From Cytobacillus oceanisediminis 2691 (GTDB lineage Bacteria; Bacillota; Bacilli; Bacillales; Cytobacillaceae), in contig NZ_CP015506.1 in the NCBI RefSeq assembly GCF_000294775.2, forward strand, positions 3,447,501-3,511,500: 64,000 nucleotides of DNA, read 5' to 3'. The position numbers and the translations under genes are program-made. Of the stretch, positions 1 to 8,250 are shown piece after piece (position 1 is the first letter of the stretch; each line of letters starts with the position of its first letter). The notes beneath the pieces were generated by a model, which was not told the origin of the DNA, did no database searches, and saw nothing but the letters and a program-made list of their open reading frames with translations.

Positions 1-38
1 GATTTCCCTCCTCAATTGCAAATAATGCACTGCCTATC

Positions 39-581
39 CTATTTTCCGGCATCGTGCTTGTCGAGCATTTCCTTAAGAAATTCATCGGATTTCCCTCTCG
101 GAATACTGAGACTTTCCCACTCTTCGTTTTTTAATAGCTTGCCGATATAAACAATCTGTCCAACATGGTAAGAATAATGGGCCATCTGCCTTTCTATTGC
201 ATCCATAACTAGATGGCTCTCGCCTCGAATAGTGATATTTTTAAGCAGATCCTCCTCTTTTAAACTATCTAAAGCGGAAAACAGTACCTTCCACCCTTTT
301 TCCCAAATCAATAATAGTTCATCCTTTGTGGCTGTGGCTGTTGAAAACTCCTCATCCCTGTTTCGATAAGGCTTTTCTCCATCTGATGTCAAAAAATTGG
401 TCCACCGTGAAACCATATTGCCGCTCATATGCCTGATAATTACCGCTGTACTATTGGACTCTTCATTGCAAGCCCAATTCAATTCCTCATTGGAAAGCCG
501 CTGAATGGTTATATCCGCTAATTCCTTCACTGCCTGGAATCTTTTCTTTACGATCATTAGATAATTTGCACCTATACTCAT
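39..581 (-). CDS. DinB/DUF1572-like protein
   Basis: A 180-residue DinB-fold four-helix protein. Members of this superfamily bind a metal through three histidines and include thiol-dependent transferases. Here His51 (in RHMSGN), His135 and His139 (in AHYSYHVGQ) stand at the expected places, so the metal site looks intact. The start is set by AAGGAGG nine bases upstream of ATG. It is a single gene followed at its 5' side by the 52-bp tandem array. Substrate unknown; B. subtilis relatives are stress or damage associated only loosely. Family assignment is confident, function is not. Confidence 0.85.
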   Translation of the reverse strand: MSIGANYLMIVKKRFQAVKELADITIQRLSNEELNWACNEESNSTAVIIRHMSGNMVSRWTNFLTSDGEKPYRNRDEEFSTATATKDELLLIWEKGWKVLFSALDSLKEEDLLKNITIRGESHLVMDAIERQMAHYSYHVGQIVYIGKLLKNEEWESLSIPRGKSDEFLKEMLDKHDAGK

Positions 582-664
582 AATATGGCCTCCTTTTTAA
601 CTTCAGTAAGATTGGGACTCATTAGGACCTATACCTGTGAAATCGTTTTTTGAAGAGACGCAGG

Positions 665-1286
665 ATTAACTACCATTTCCTTCTACCCTTGTCTTTTTCG
701 TCATTATTCTTCTTGATTAACTACATTTTCCTTCGACACTCGGATTTTCGCCGTTATTCTTCTTATTACCTCCCATTTTCCTTCGGCCCTCGTCGTTTTG
801 GGCATTATTCATCTCGACTAACTACCATTTTCCTTCTACCCTTGTCTTTTTCGTCGTTATTATTCTTAATTAACCCCCATTTTCCTCCGACCTTCGTCTT
901 TTTCGTCGTTATTCCTCTCGATTAACTACCATTTTCCTCCGACCTTCGTCTTTTTCGTCGTTATTCCTCTCGATTAACTACCATTTTCCTCCGACCTTCG
1001 TCTTTTTCGTCGTTATTCCTCTCGATTAATTACCATTTTCCTTCGACCTTCGTCTTTCTCGTCGTTATTCTTCTCGATTAACTCCCATTTTCCTTCAACA
1101 CTCGTCTTTTTCGTCGTTATTCTTCTCGATTAACTCCCATTTTCCTTCGACCTTCGTCTTTTTCGTCGTTATTTTTCTCGATTAACTACCATTTTTCCTT
1201 CGACACTCGTCTTTTTCGTCGTTATTCTTCTCGATTAACTCCCATTTTCCTTCGACCTTCGTCTTTTTCGTCGTTATTAGTTCTTG
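665..1286. repeat. 52-bp tandem array, about 12 copies
   Basis: A minisatellite fills this stretch. Copies begin at 665, 716, 765, 817, 869, 921, 973, 1025, 1077, 1129, 1181 and 1234, so the period is exactly 52 in most steps. The core of each unit reads TTTTCCTTCGACCTTCGTC followed by TTTTTCGTCGTTATTC. Central copies are nearly identical while the left copies are diverged. Since 52 is not a multiple of three, the open frames across the array change at each unit and are not convincing genes. No unique spacers are present, so it is not CRISPR. Confidence 0.95.
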
Positions 1287-1379
1287 AATCATGTATTCCG
1301 CCATTCCCATGGAATCGTTACCAGGCGGCTGAATATTGAAATCCTCCTTTATCATGACAGAAAGCAAGAGGGACGCCAC
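1182..1379 (-). CDS. possible small protein running into the 52-bp array
   Basis: An open frame of about 65 codons lies just after the VOC gene on the same strand. Its first half (LLLSVMIKEDFNIQPPG and GMAEYMIQELI) looks protein-like, while the last 25 or so residues are encoded entirely by copies of the 52-bp repeat and are Lys/Glu/Asp rich. A GTG at 1379 or an ATG at 1355 could start it, but neither has a good ribosome site at normal distance. It may be a real small gene whose 3' end was replaced by repeat expansion. I do not recognise the family. Confidence 0.3.
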   Translation of the reverse strand: MASLLLSVMIKEDFNIQPPGNDSMGMAEYMIQELITTKKTKVEGKWELIEKNNDEKDECRRKNGS

Positions 1380-1392
1380 TAAAACATCACTC

Positions 1393-1746
1393 TTATCCCT
1401 TTTTCTGTATAAGCCCAAACCCAAGCCCGACCGGATCCACCAGATAGGCAAGATAGAAATCATCAAATTCCATTTTGTCCCTTACCACCGTTGCCCCATT
1501 TTCCGTTGCAAGAGAAATGGATTCGTCAATCGATTCCACTTCTATCTGAATACGGGTTCCATGAGGGTAATCTTTTGGCCCTTTACTGATGCCCCCATTT
1601 ACAGCTTGATTTTGGTCATTCCCTGTCTTGACTGGCCAATATCCCCAATTCGGTTCTTCAATCTCCCATCCGAAAACATTGGAATAAAACTCAGCTGCTT
1701 TTTCCGGTTCCTGGCTGTTTAATTCAAATCCGGTTACTTTCGCCAT
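1393..1746 (-). CDS. VOC family (glyoxalase/bleomycin-resistance fold) protein
   Basis: A 117-residue single-module vicinal-oxygen-chelate protein. It starts MAKVTGFELNSQEPEKAAEFY, the usual first beta-strand and helix of the fold, and ends with the typical DPVGLGFGLIQ strand. Proteins of this size form dimers whose paired modules bind a metal and a small ligand. AGGCGAG precedes ATG at 1746. Its start overlaps the end of the upstream nucleotidyltransferase gene by 13 bases, so the two are probably co-translated. Two resistance-like folds side by side suggest a role in modifying or binding a small toxic compound, but this is inference. Confidence 0.85.
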   Translation of the reverse strand: MAKVTGFELNSQEPEKAAEFYSNVFGWEIEEPNWGYWPVKTGNDQNQAVNGGISKGPKDYPHGTRIQIEVESIDESISLATENGATVVRDKMEFDDFYLAYLVDPVGLGFGLIQKKG

Positions 1747-2603
1747 TGGTCTCGCCTGCTTTCTTTGTCTAAATTTACCATTCCTAGTACCTTTTCCGCC
1801 AAAACATCATTTTCTTCCAGCCCAACCTTGTGACAAAGACATGCATGAACTCTTCTGAATTCCGGGAACATGCTTGTCATTACCTTCATAATTTCAGAGG
1901 GTTCCGGACTGCTGAACCATTCCTCCAGTAGTTTTAGCTGCCAGGTTTCCAGTTTGCTCCTTGTTCCCTGCAATCTGGCCCAGTCTCCAAAGGTATTTGG
2001 CTGCAGCCCTGCTTCCATATGCCATGCTGTTACTATGGATAACCGGAGATTGTCCAGGCAGTGCAGAGCATAATATATCTCCCCCCGGCTCACTCTTCTG
2101 TATATCTCATGTACATAGGCAAAAAATTTATTTCTCCAGCTTTCTACTTCCTCAAGAGCGGGCTGGTAAGTTAAACCTTTTGACTTTTCCGATAATGCAA
2201 GCATTACTCCAGCCATATCATGAACAATCTTTATATTCTGAAGCCATACAGATGGCTGGAGCTGTTGGGAACGATAATAAAATGCATCTACTTTAATAAA
2301 ATTAATATAGTGTGCAACTGTATGTGATGCGCGGGGATTATCTTCGAAGAATAATACATTTCCCCATTTTTTCGCCCTTTCCTTTTTATTAAGCCTATAT
2401 TCCTCAAATACCTTATCATTCACGATAATCCGCAGATCAATGTCTGAAAATAAATCCGTACTGTTTTCTCCTATGGAACCGCCATAAAAAACAGATAATA
2501 CATTTTGATCAAGTATCAAATCCTTTTCAATAGAATGCATGATTCTTTCTCTATGTCGCGGAAGTTCAGAATCTCTTCCTTTGTATTTAGCATATAATCC
2601 CAT
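1734..2603 (-). CDS. nucleotidyltransferase-domain protein
   Basis: A 289-residue protein with the polymerase-beta-type nucleotidyltransferase signature: YGGSIGENSTDLFSDIDLR puts the Gly-Gly-Ser at 41-43 and the two metal-binding aspartates at 54 and 56. The remaining 200 residues are helical, as in aminoglycoside and lincosamide nucleotidyltransferases. Such enzymes transfer a nucleotide onto a small molecule or protein; the substrate cannot be read from the sequence. ATG at 2603 follows GGAGGCGG. It overlaps the VOC gene downstream by 13 bases and is followed upstream by the broken cytidine deaminase. Confidence 0.8.
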   Translation of the reverse strand: MGLYAKYKGRDSELPRHRERIMHSIEKDLILDQNVLSVFYGGSIGENSTDLFSDIDLRIIVNDKVFEEYRLNKKERAKKWGNVLFFEDNPRASHTVAHYINFIKVDAFYYRSQQLQPSVWLQNIKIVHDMAGVMLALSEKSKGLTYQPALEEVESWRNKFFAYVHEIYRRVSRGEIYYALHCLDNLRLSIVTAWHMEAGLQPNTFGDWARLQGTRSKLETWQLKLLEEWFSSPEPSEIMKVMTSMFPEFRRVHACLCHKVGLEENDVLAEKVLGMVNLDKESRRDQWRK

Positions 2604-2627
2604 TCATACAAATCCGCCTCCAATATA

Positions 2628-3037
2628 CTAAATTCTTTTAGACTTATCCGGCAGCAATTCCATTACCCCAAATTTCCTAAAAACATCGCCTTTACCTGGC
2701 AGAATCACTTGTATATCTTCCCCATAATCGCTCACCAGTTCCCTGCACATTCCCATGGGGAGACCACACGGGAATCAGACCCTTCACTTTTTGATAGTAC
2801 GGCAATAATAGTCTCAAATTCCTGATCGCTTTCTGATATGGCTTTTCCAAGTACAATTGCTTCAGCACAGACAGCAGCTCTTCCAACATAAGCTTCAAGA
2901 TTCACCGCAGTATAGACCTTGCCGGAATTGGTTCTGACTGGTGCGGCAACATGATGTTTTCCTTCCTGGTATAATTTCTTCATTAATTTATTTGCTGATT
3001 CTATCATTTCCATGTCATGTGTGTTCAGTATGCTCAC
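2628..3037 (-). pseudogene. cytidine deaminase-like gene, frameshifted in the zinc motif
   Basis: The first 94 codons match the cytidine/blasticidin-S deaminase family, including the catalytic CAE (Cys57-Glu59). The second zinc motif should read PCGMCRE, but one base is missing between 2753 and 2754, so the frame becomes PWECAGNW and stops at 2732. In the +1 frame the expected end resumes at once (GMCRELVSDYGEDIQVILPG) and continues to a TAG at 2628. Restoring one base gives about 136 residues, normal for the family. It starts with GTG overlapping the stop of the upstream membrane-protein gene. Either a real recent mutation or a sequencing error. Confidence 0.85.
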
Positions 3038-3579
3038 CCTAAATTCCTGCTTTTTGCTTTTAAATTTTTCAGTCTTTTAAAGTCTTTGCTCAAGCATGAT
3101 TGTTTAAAGCGCTTTGACTGCTTGAGGCTGTTAATGTCAGAGCGATTATCATAAGATAACTGAATATGAAAATAGTTAACATACTCGAGGATGGCAAAGA
3201 TATAGATAAAGGCGGCAATAGTCAGTCCCTGAGGTGTTGATGGTTGCCACATATAATAATCTGCTATGAAGGCAGCAGGAATAATTATTATGATAGCAAT
3301 GTTCCATTTTTTTATGGCCCTTAACTGTTTAATCAGCCTTATCGGTGCAGCAGCTGTATTTTCTTTTTTTAACCTCTTCCATTTTACAAACCAATAAATG
3401 GAGCCTTGAAGGAGTAAAAATTCCAGCAGCAGAAACGATGACCAGAAAGAAAAAAGTGAATATAAATGGAGATCAGGATAAGCATAATTCACCATATAAC
3501 TAACAAAAACAAACATTATGAGACTCGTTGTTTCACCAGTAAAAAGATAGGAAAATCTCTTCAATATTCGATTCCTCAC
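3034..3579 (-). CDS. hypothetical membrane protein
   Basis: A protein of about 181 residues with roughly four hydrophobic segments, near residues 17-33, 42-62, 91-108 and 118-136, and a basic C-terminal tail (LKQSKRFKQSCLSKDFKRLKNLK). I do not recognise a named family. GTG at 3579 is preferred because GAGGAA lies seven bases upstream; a TTG one codon earlier is also possible. Its stop overlaps the GTG start of the deaminase gene (GTGA), so the two were probably translated together. It probably sits in the cytoplasmic membrane. Confidence 0.65.
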   Translation of the reverse strand: MRNRILKRFSYLFTGETTSLIMFVFVSYMVNYAYPDLHLYSLFSFWSSFLLLEFLLLQGSIYWFVKWKRLKKENTAAAPIRLIKQLRAIKKWNIAIIIIIPAAFIADYYMWQPSTPQGLTIAAFIYIFAILEYVNYFHIQLSYDNRSDINSLKQSKRFKQSCLSKDFKRLKNLKAKSRNLG

Positions 3580-3647
3580 CAAAATTCCTCACTTCCGGGT
3601 AAAGAGTACCACTTATTAGTAATACGAATTTTCTAAAAAAAGGTTTC

Positions 3648-3678
3648 AAAAAAAAACTCCAGCCAAGGCGGCTGAAGA
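3648..3678 (-). terminator. rho-independent terminator after the DUF805 gene
   Basis: Read on the minus strand, the stem CTTCAGCC/GGCTGGAG with a five-base loop is followed by a run of T. It lies eight bases past the DUF805 stop. Confidence 0.85.
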
Positions 3679-3684
3679 TTTTTA

Positions 3685-4050
3685 TTATACTGCTTTTTTA
3701 GGATATGGCCCGTATTTATTTGATCCAGGTTCACTATCCATTAGAGTAAAGATGAGGATTATAATCCCCCTGATTAAAGGAATCAAAGAAATTAGAATCC
3801 ACCAGCCGCTTTTCCCGGTGTCGTGCAGCCTTCTGACAGTTACAGAAAGACTCGGAATTAACATAATCAGAGAGAAAAGAGTTGTAAGGACTCCAATGTC
3901 CTCTGTAATCTCCCATCCAAAAATCATCTCAATAATAGTTAAAATGATTGAGATGAGAAATGTAAACAAAATAAACATCCAATATTCTCTTCGTCTGGAT
4001 CTTCCGCTGAAATTAAATGATTCTTTAACCACATTAATAAATGCATTCAT
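3685..4050 (-). CDS. DUF805 membrane protein (YhaH type)
   Basis: A 121-residue DUF805 protein. The N-terminus MNAFINVVKESFNFSGRSRR followed by REYWMF is the family hallmark, then four hydrophobic segments and the conserved VRRLHDTGKSGWW block before the C-terminal PGSNKYGP motif. The ATG at 4050 is chosen over one 30 bases upstream because GGAGGTGA sits directly before it and because family members start at MNAF. DUF805 proteins are small integral membrane proteins of unknown function. It is monocistronic with its own terminator. Confidence 0.9.
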   Translation of the reverse strand: MNAFINVVKESFNFSGRSRRREYWMFILFTFLISIILTIIEMIFGWEITEDIGVLTTLFSLIMLIPSLSVTVRRLHDTGKSGWWILISLIPLIRGIIILIFTLMDSEPGSNKYGPYPKKAV

Positions 4051-4167
4051 GCTGTTTTCACCTCCGCTGTACACATCCATCTATTATATCAATAATAAAA
4101 ACCCTTTTTCAGCAGGGGAAAATATGGATTTTATCGAAAATTGAATGTTCTCCCCCAAAAATGAAAT

Positions 4168-4206
4168 AAAAAACTCCTGCCTCTAATTAACGGAGCAGGA
4201 GTCTTT
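4168..4206. terminator. terminator hairpin after decayed membrane gene
   Basis: ACTCCTGC and GCAGGAGT form a stem with A/T-rich runs on both sides, so it can act in both directions. On the minus strand it would end the transcript of the decayed gene at 4187-4790, which supports that gene having once been expressed. Confidence 0.75.
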
Positions 4207-4790
4207 TGTTCCTCACCTTAGCAGATATAAGGACTTGCACTGAATGATTTTTGCGGCATATTTCTATAGTGGTGATAAACATGAAAATACTGACAACACT
4301 TCGAGGTTTGATAAAGCACGAGGCAAAAAAATTGTTCGATAACAGAATGGCCAGGCATAAAGATAGGCTCCCAAACAGATAATGAGCTTCCGGCACAAGC
4401 AGGAAGCTTTAATTTCACCTAATAATATGCAAATCAAACACATAAAAATAGGGGGCATGATACCACTTTTACAGGAGAAATAATTCTTGACTGTAACCCA
4501 GTCGAAAAGAAGTGAAAAAATGACCCAGGCTGCTGTATAGAAGAAAAAAGAGGCTTGCTTTCTGGCATGAAATTTAAAAAAATAATCCCAAATGATGCTT
4601 TCAAGAGTCAGTTCAATGATACGGACTCCCAGCTACGCTTCCCCGCTTTTTAGCTTATATAGGCGAAAATATAAACTTAGCATTGCATCCGTTCTTAAGT
4701 TAATTAAAGCAATGACAACCCAGCTGACGTAAATTTCTATTTTCGATAAGAGCTTTTATCAGATTATTTGGCAAGGAAAGATAAGGAAAC
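4187..4790 (-). pseudogene. decayed multi-pass membrane protein gene
   Basis: The minus strand shows protein-like hydrophobic text split over frames. A long stretch reads EIYVSWVVIALINLRTDAML, then YFRLYKLKSGEA, then an in-frame stop, then LGVRIIELTLESIIWDYFF and YTAAWVIFSLLFDWVTVKNYF in the same frame; further frames carry the C-terminal remnant near 4190-4400. The pattern resembles small membrane proteins that accompany CBO0543-type genes, though I cannot confirm homology. Frame changes plus a stop make it non-functional. The next gene upstream, also on the minus strand, is an intact CBO0543-like gene. Confidence 0.45.
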
Positions 4791-4821
4791 CAATACATAC
4801 AATGAACCGCCTTTTATTGTT

Positions 4822-5301
4822 TCAATACTTTTGATGGAAAGAACTTTTCTGCTCTAATAAAATCATAAATTTATAAAATAAAACGAGAGACAGCAGAAGA
4901 AATGGATCTACCATAATCGAATACCATATTTTCCATGTACCATAATTAAAGTAACCCCAGGGTTCAGGAAGCAGAGCCGCCATTTCATAAAGGATAATTG
5001 CCGCAACAAAGAAAAACATATAAACCATTTTTTTAATAATCCCTTTTGAAAAAGGGTATCCGTTCAAAAAAATGATGTTTACCGGCGGAATTAAAAATAA
5101 CCTCGGCAGCAAGCCTGCCCATTCAACACCTGGAGAAAAGTACCAATAATGATGATGTTTAAATTCAACAACTAAATCAAATAACATCTGAAAAGCTATT
5201 GTAAAAGTCCAGATTTGCAATACTTGGCTGGGAGTCATTTTTTTATTTATTTTGAAGGCAATCATATTAAAGGCGATTATTGAAGCTATAAGTAAGATCA
5301 T
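4822..5301 (-). CDS. CBO0543-like membrane protein, copy 1
   Basis: A 159-residue protein with about five membrane-spanning segments. It carries the block LLPEPWGYFNYGTWKIWYS, almost identical to a block in the 154-residue protein at 21799-22263, and both share the FTI-QxLFD-EFK and IPPVNIxFLN-YPF motifs. The two are clear paralogues within this window. I match them to the CBO0543 family of Firmicute membrane proteins of unknown function; that name is from memory. ATG at 5301 follows ATAAGGAATAACT. It lies upstream of the decayed membrane-protein gene. Confidence 0.75.
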   Translation of the reverse strand: MILLIASIIAFNMIAFKINKKMTPSQVLQIWTFTIAFQMLFDLVVEFKHHHYWYFSPGVEWAGLLPRLFLIPPVNIIFLNGYPFSKGIIKKMVYMFFFVAAIILYEMAALLPEPWGYFNYGTWKIWYSIMVDPFLLLSLVLFYKFMILLEQKSSFHQKY

Positions 5302-5463
5302 AGTTATTCCTTATATCTCTTTCTCGAAAGTTTATATTATTATTATTTACTAATTCGGACGTCTGCTATGCAAAGGAGGCGAAGACAATTGACCTGATAT
5401 GAAGAAGTACAAGTCCATCGGATTCGAGTCTGCTACGACACCCATGCCGGAAGGATAAATGTA

Positions 5464-5507
5464 AAAGAGAGCAAGCGGCCAATCTTATTGGCCAATTGCT
5501 CTCTTTT
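5464..5507. terminator. terminator after the sigma factor gene
   Basis: Near-perfect stem AGAGAGCAA/TTGCTCTCT with an inner GGCCAAT/ATTGGCC, flanked by T runs on both strands. It closes the sigma-factor operon (stop at 5514). Confidence 0.85.
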
Positions 5508-5513
5508 TCGTTA

Positions 5514-6014
5514 TTATGCCCCCATTTTCACCATCATTTTCAGCTGCTTTCGAGCCCTGAAGATTCTGGTTTTTACAGTTGAAGGATTTAAATTAAGCAT
5601 AGCCGCTATTTCCCTTTCCTTTAATCCCCGGTCTATTTTCAGCAAAAGAATATCTCTATAGCTGCCTGTCAGCTTCTTTACAGCCCCGGTGATTTCCTCA
5701 GCAGCAAAGCCGGATTCAACTTCCTGCTCGACATTCTGTTTTGTAGCAACACCGAGACATTCGAGCATGTCCTGCTCCATCGGCACAGCAGCCTTCCGCC
5801 TTTCTCTCCGAATAGCGTCCAGGGCAGTCCTTCGGGCAATGACAGACAGCCATGCCCCCGCTTTTTCTTCATCGATAATCGTTTCCGCTTTCTTCATGGC
5901 TTTAATAAAAGTTTCTTGAACGATATCCTCCGCAAGATAAGCGTCTCTTGTCATTGAGAAACATATATGATAAAGGCGTTTATAATGACACGTATACAGC
6001 TCGGTAATATCCAT
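5514..6014 (-). CDS. ECF (sigma-70 family) RNA polymerase sigma factor
   Basis: A 166-residue extracytoplasmic-function-type sigma factor with only regions 2 and 4. Region 2 is visible at about 5-70 (YHICFSMTRDAYLAEDIVQETF, WLSVIARRTALDAIRRERR) and region 4.2 at about 125-158 (LKEREIAAMLNLNPSTVKTR followed by IFRARKQL). It would direct core polymerase to a small set of promoters. It lies 16 bases after the histidine kinase stop, as the third gene of an operon that begins with a response regulator. No anti-sigma gene follows, which is unusual for this class; control may come from the two-component pair. ATG at 6014 follows AAGAGGATGG. Confidence 0.9.
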   Translation of the reverse strand: MDITELYTCHYKRLYHICFSMTRDAYLAEDIVQETFIKAMKKAETIIDEEKAGAWLSVIARRTALDAIRRERRKAAVPMEQDMLECLGVATKQNVEQEVESGFAAEEITGAVKKLTGSYRDILLLKIDRGLKEREIAAMLNLNPSTVKTRIFRARKQLKMMVKMGA

Positions 6015-6030
6015 AATCCATCCTCTTCCC

Positions 6031-8250
6031 TTACTCCTCTATATTCAGTGAAATGCTCACCTTGAACAAGTCACCATCTGTATCTATTTCAAGATTTCCA
6101 TCATGAAGATCAATAATCGATTTGGCTATGGCAAGCCCCAGGCCTGAACCATCTGTATGCCTTGATTTATCTCCTCGTTTGAAACGCTCGAACAGTTCTT
6201 CGCTTTGATCGTCCAATTCATATTTAGAAACATTTTTAAACGTTATAACTGCCTGGCCTTTCACTTTCGCTATCGCAATATAGACCCTTGAGTTTTCCAA
6301 TGAGTATTTCAGTATATTGCCAATTAAATTATCAAAGACTCGCCAGAGCTTTTGGCCATCTACGAATGCGATTGCCGGATGATCAGGTTTGGTTACTCTG
6401 AAATGCAGATTGGATTCATTAATAGCGTTATTATGCTCCGCGAGAGCCTGCTGCAGCAGCTGGATAAGATCCACTCTTTCCTTCCGGAGCTCAATATTGC
6501 CGCTAGCCATTTTCGAGACTTCGAATAAATCATCAATCAAAACCTTTAGACGTTTAGACTTCCGGTCAATGATTTCAAGGTAGGCAGAGCGATCGTCCTC
6601 AGAAACCTCACCTGACTTCAGCAGCTCCGTGTACGTAATAATGGAAGTTAATGGTGTTCTTAGATCGTGACTGACATTTGTTATCAGCTCCGTTTTCAGC
6701 CTTTCGCTTTTTGCCTGCTCGCTAAGGGAAGTTTTGACGCCCTGCTTCAATACATTAATATTTCCTGCGAGTGAAGCCAGAACACCTTTTCCTTTAACCG
6801 GCAAGTCCTGGCCCATGTGACCCGTTGCCAATTCATTTGCGGTCTCAACAATTCGGTTGAAATAGCCTAAGCGCCTGATTAGTGCCATAACCAGCGGAAT
6901 ACCTGCAAACGCTAAGAGCATTACATAAAACAGGGCAAATAGCGGATGGAAGAACATGACAATTGAACCCATTCCCATTCCAAAGATGATTATTAGAACA
7001 ACAAACAGCTGCGTTCCTGTACTCCGGTTTAAAAAGGCTTCCTGCAGGCTGGTTTTCAAACCGCCAGCCGTTCTATAAACCAGACTCTTTTTCAAAACTG
7101 CCTTTGCGTTTTCCAAGTCCTTAAATTCACCCGCGATATATTTGAGCTGAACAATTGTCAGACCGCATAGAACAGATGCTCCAAGTAGCACAATAATCAA
7201 TTCAATAACACGCGGCAGGATATTGTAGGAGTCTATTAGAAAATCATTTATCAGAAAAAGAGCTAAACTGCTCCCTATTACTGTCAATCCCAAGAAGATT
7301 ATTCTTAAATCAATAGGGAGCTTATTATATAAAGGCTCCCACCTTTTGATTTCAGCAGACAGGGCCTTTGACCTTCTGCCAGCAATCAATGCAGCGATAA
7401 CAGCCAAAACCGCTGAGCCGCCATAGATTAATAATACAATCTGCTTTTGTTTGAAAAGATTATTTTGGTCAATGAACATATTTGAATCAGGAAGATTTTT
7501 AGCCAGGCCAATTTGTCCTTTGAAGTAGCCTGATTGCGATTCTACCAGCGACTGTTCAAACCCCTCATACCCCCCCATAATAATATGAAGGAAGTAATTT
7601 TTGTCCATGGTGTAATCGGTATGATAAACCATCTCTTTTTTCATTACTTCATCCGGAGACTCATTTTTGGACAAAGTTAAATTGGTGTATACTTCACCAG
7701 TGGAAGTGTCCTCAAAATAATAAGTAAATGAATCCTCATAAAAGTCATACTGATCCCGCAATTGTTCTTTTTCCTTGAAAAACTCTTCTATTTTTTCTTC
7801 TTTTTCTTTTATCACTTTGGGGCGTACGTGTTCATCGCTCTCAAAGTTCTTCGTAATATCCTCGATTCTTTTGTTCATCTGATCGGTTAAAGCCTTGGCA
7901 AATTCATTATTTTCAGTGTCCTTTGCCTCTTGGATTCTATATTCATATTGGCTTCTAATATTATCTATTTGTTCAGGCAGAGTCCCATAACGATAGCGAT
8001 GTTCATGGATGTCCTCTTCCGACACCTCGATGGCTTCCTTAGCTTTTTCGAGGGTAAGGTTATTCAGTTCGAACATTTCCAGGTATCCGGCATATTGATC
8101 CAAATCACTTCTAAACTGATTTGTGTGAAAATAGTCCGGGTTTGCATATTCCCTTCCGTTTATTAGAACAGACAAAACGCCGCTCGCTCCGTAAGCAAAT
8201 AAAACCGTTATCATCGCAATGATGAATTTATTTTTCCATCTTGTATCCAA
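6031..8250 (-). CDS. large membrane sensor histidine kinase
   Basis: A 739-residue sensor kinase. One membrane helix near 10-28 is followed by an extracytoplasmic region of about 230 residues rich in charged coiled-coil-like sequence (30-260), then a cluster of about six membrane segments (275-460), a HAMP-like linker and the kinase core. The H-box is NVSHDLRTPLTSI, the N-box NLIGNILKYS and the G-box GSGLGLAIAKS, so the catalytic parts look intact. It starts with TTG at 8250, overlapping the response-regulator gene by 23 bases; the AGGTGG-type site lies inside that gene. It should phosphorylate the upstream-encoded regulator. Signal unknown. Confidence 0.9.
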   Translation of the reverse strand: MDTRWKNKFIIAMITVLFAYGASGVLSVLINGREYANPDYFHTNQFRSDLDQYAGYLEMFELNNLTLEKAKEAIEVSEEDIHEHRYRYGTLPEQIDNIRSQYEYRIQEAKDTENNEFAKALTDQMNKRIEDITKNFESDEHVRPKVIKEKEEKIEEFFKEKEQLRDQYDFYEDSFTYYFEDTSTGEVYTNLTLSKNESPDEVMKKEMVYHTDYTMDKNYFLHIIMGGYEGFEQSLVESQSGYFKGQIGLAKNLPDSNMFIDQNNLFKQKQIVLLIYGGSAVLAVIAALIAGRRSKALSAEIKRWEPLYNKLPIDLRIIFLGLTVIGSSLALFLINDFLIDSYNILPRVIELIIVLLGASVLCGLTIVQLKYIAGEFKDLENAKAVLKKSLVYRTAGGLKTSLQEAFLNRSTGTQLFVVLIIIFGMGMGSIVMFFHPLFALFYVMLLAFAGIPLVMALIRRLGYFNRIVETANELATGHMGQDLPVKGKGVLASLAGNINVLKQGVKTSLSEQAKSERLKTELITNVSHDLRTPLTSIITYTELLKSGEVSEDDRSAYLEIIDRKSKRLKVLIDDLFEVSKMASGNIELRKERVDLIQLLQQALAEHNNAINESNLHFRVTKPDHPAIAFVDGQKLWRVFDNLIGNILKYSLENSRVYIAIAKVKGQAVITFKNVSKYELDDQSEELFERFKRGDKSRHTDGSGLGLAIAKSIIDLHDGNLEIDTDGDLFKVSISLNIEE

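Noticed and set aside
650-925. Open frame of 91 codons on the plus strand across the 52-bp array
   Set aside because: The period is not a multiple of three, there is no ribosome site, and the text is only translated repeat.
665-1286. CRISPR array
   Set aside because: Repeats are directly adjacent with no unique spacers and no cas genes are near; the same holds for 33447-33540 and 58292-58539.
5378-5465. Tiny plus-strand frame (MKKYKSIGFESATTPMPEG) before the sigma terminator
   Set aside because: AGGAGG is present but about 20 bases from the ATG, and I recognise no family; support is too weak.
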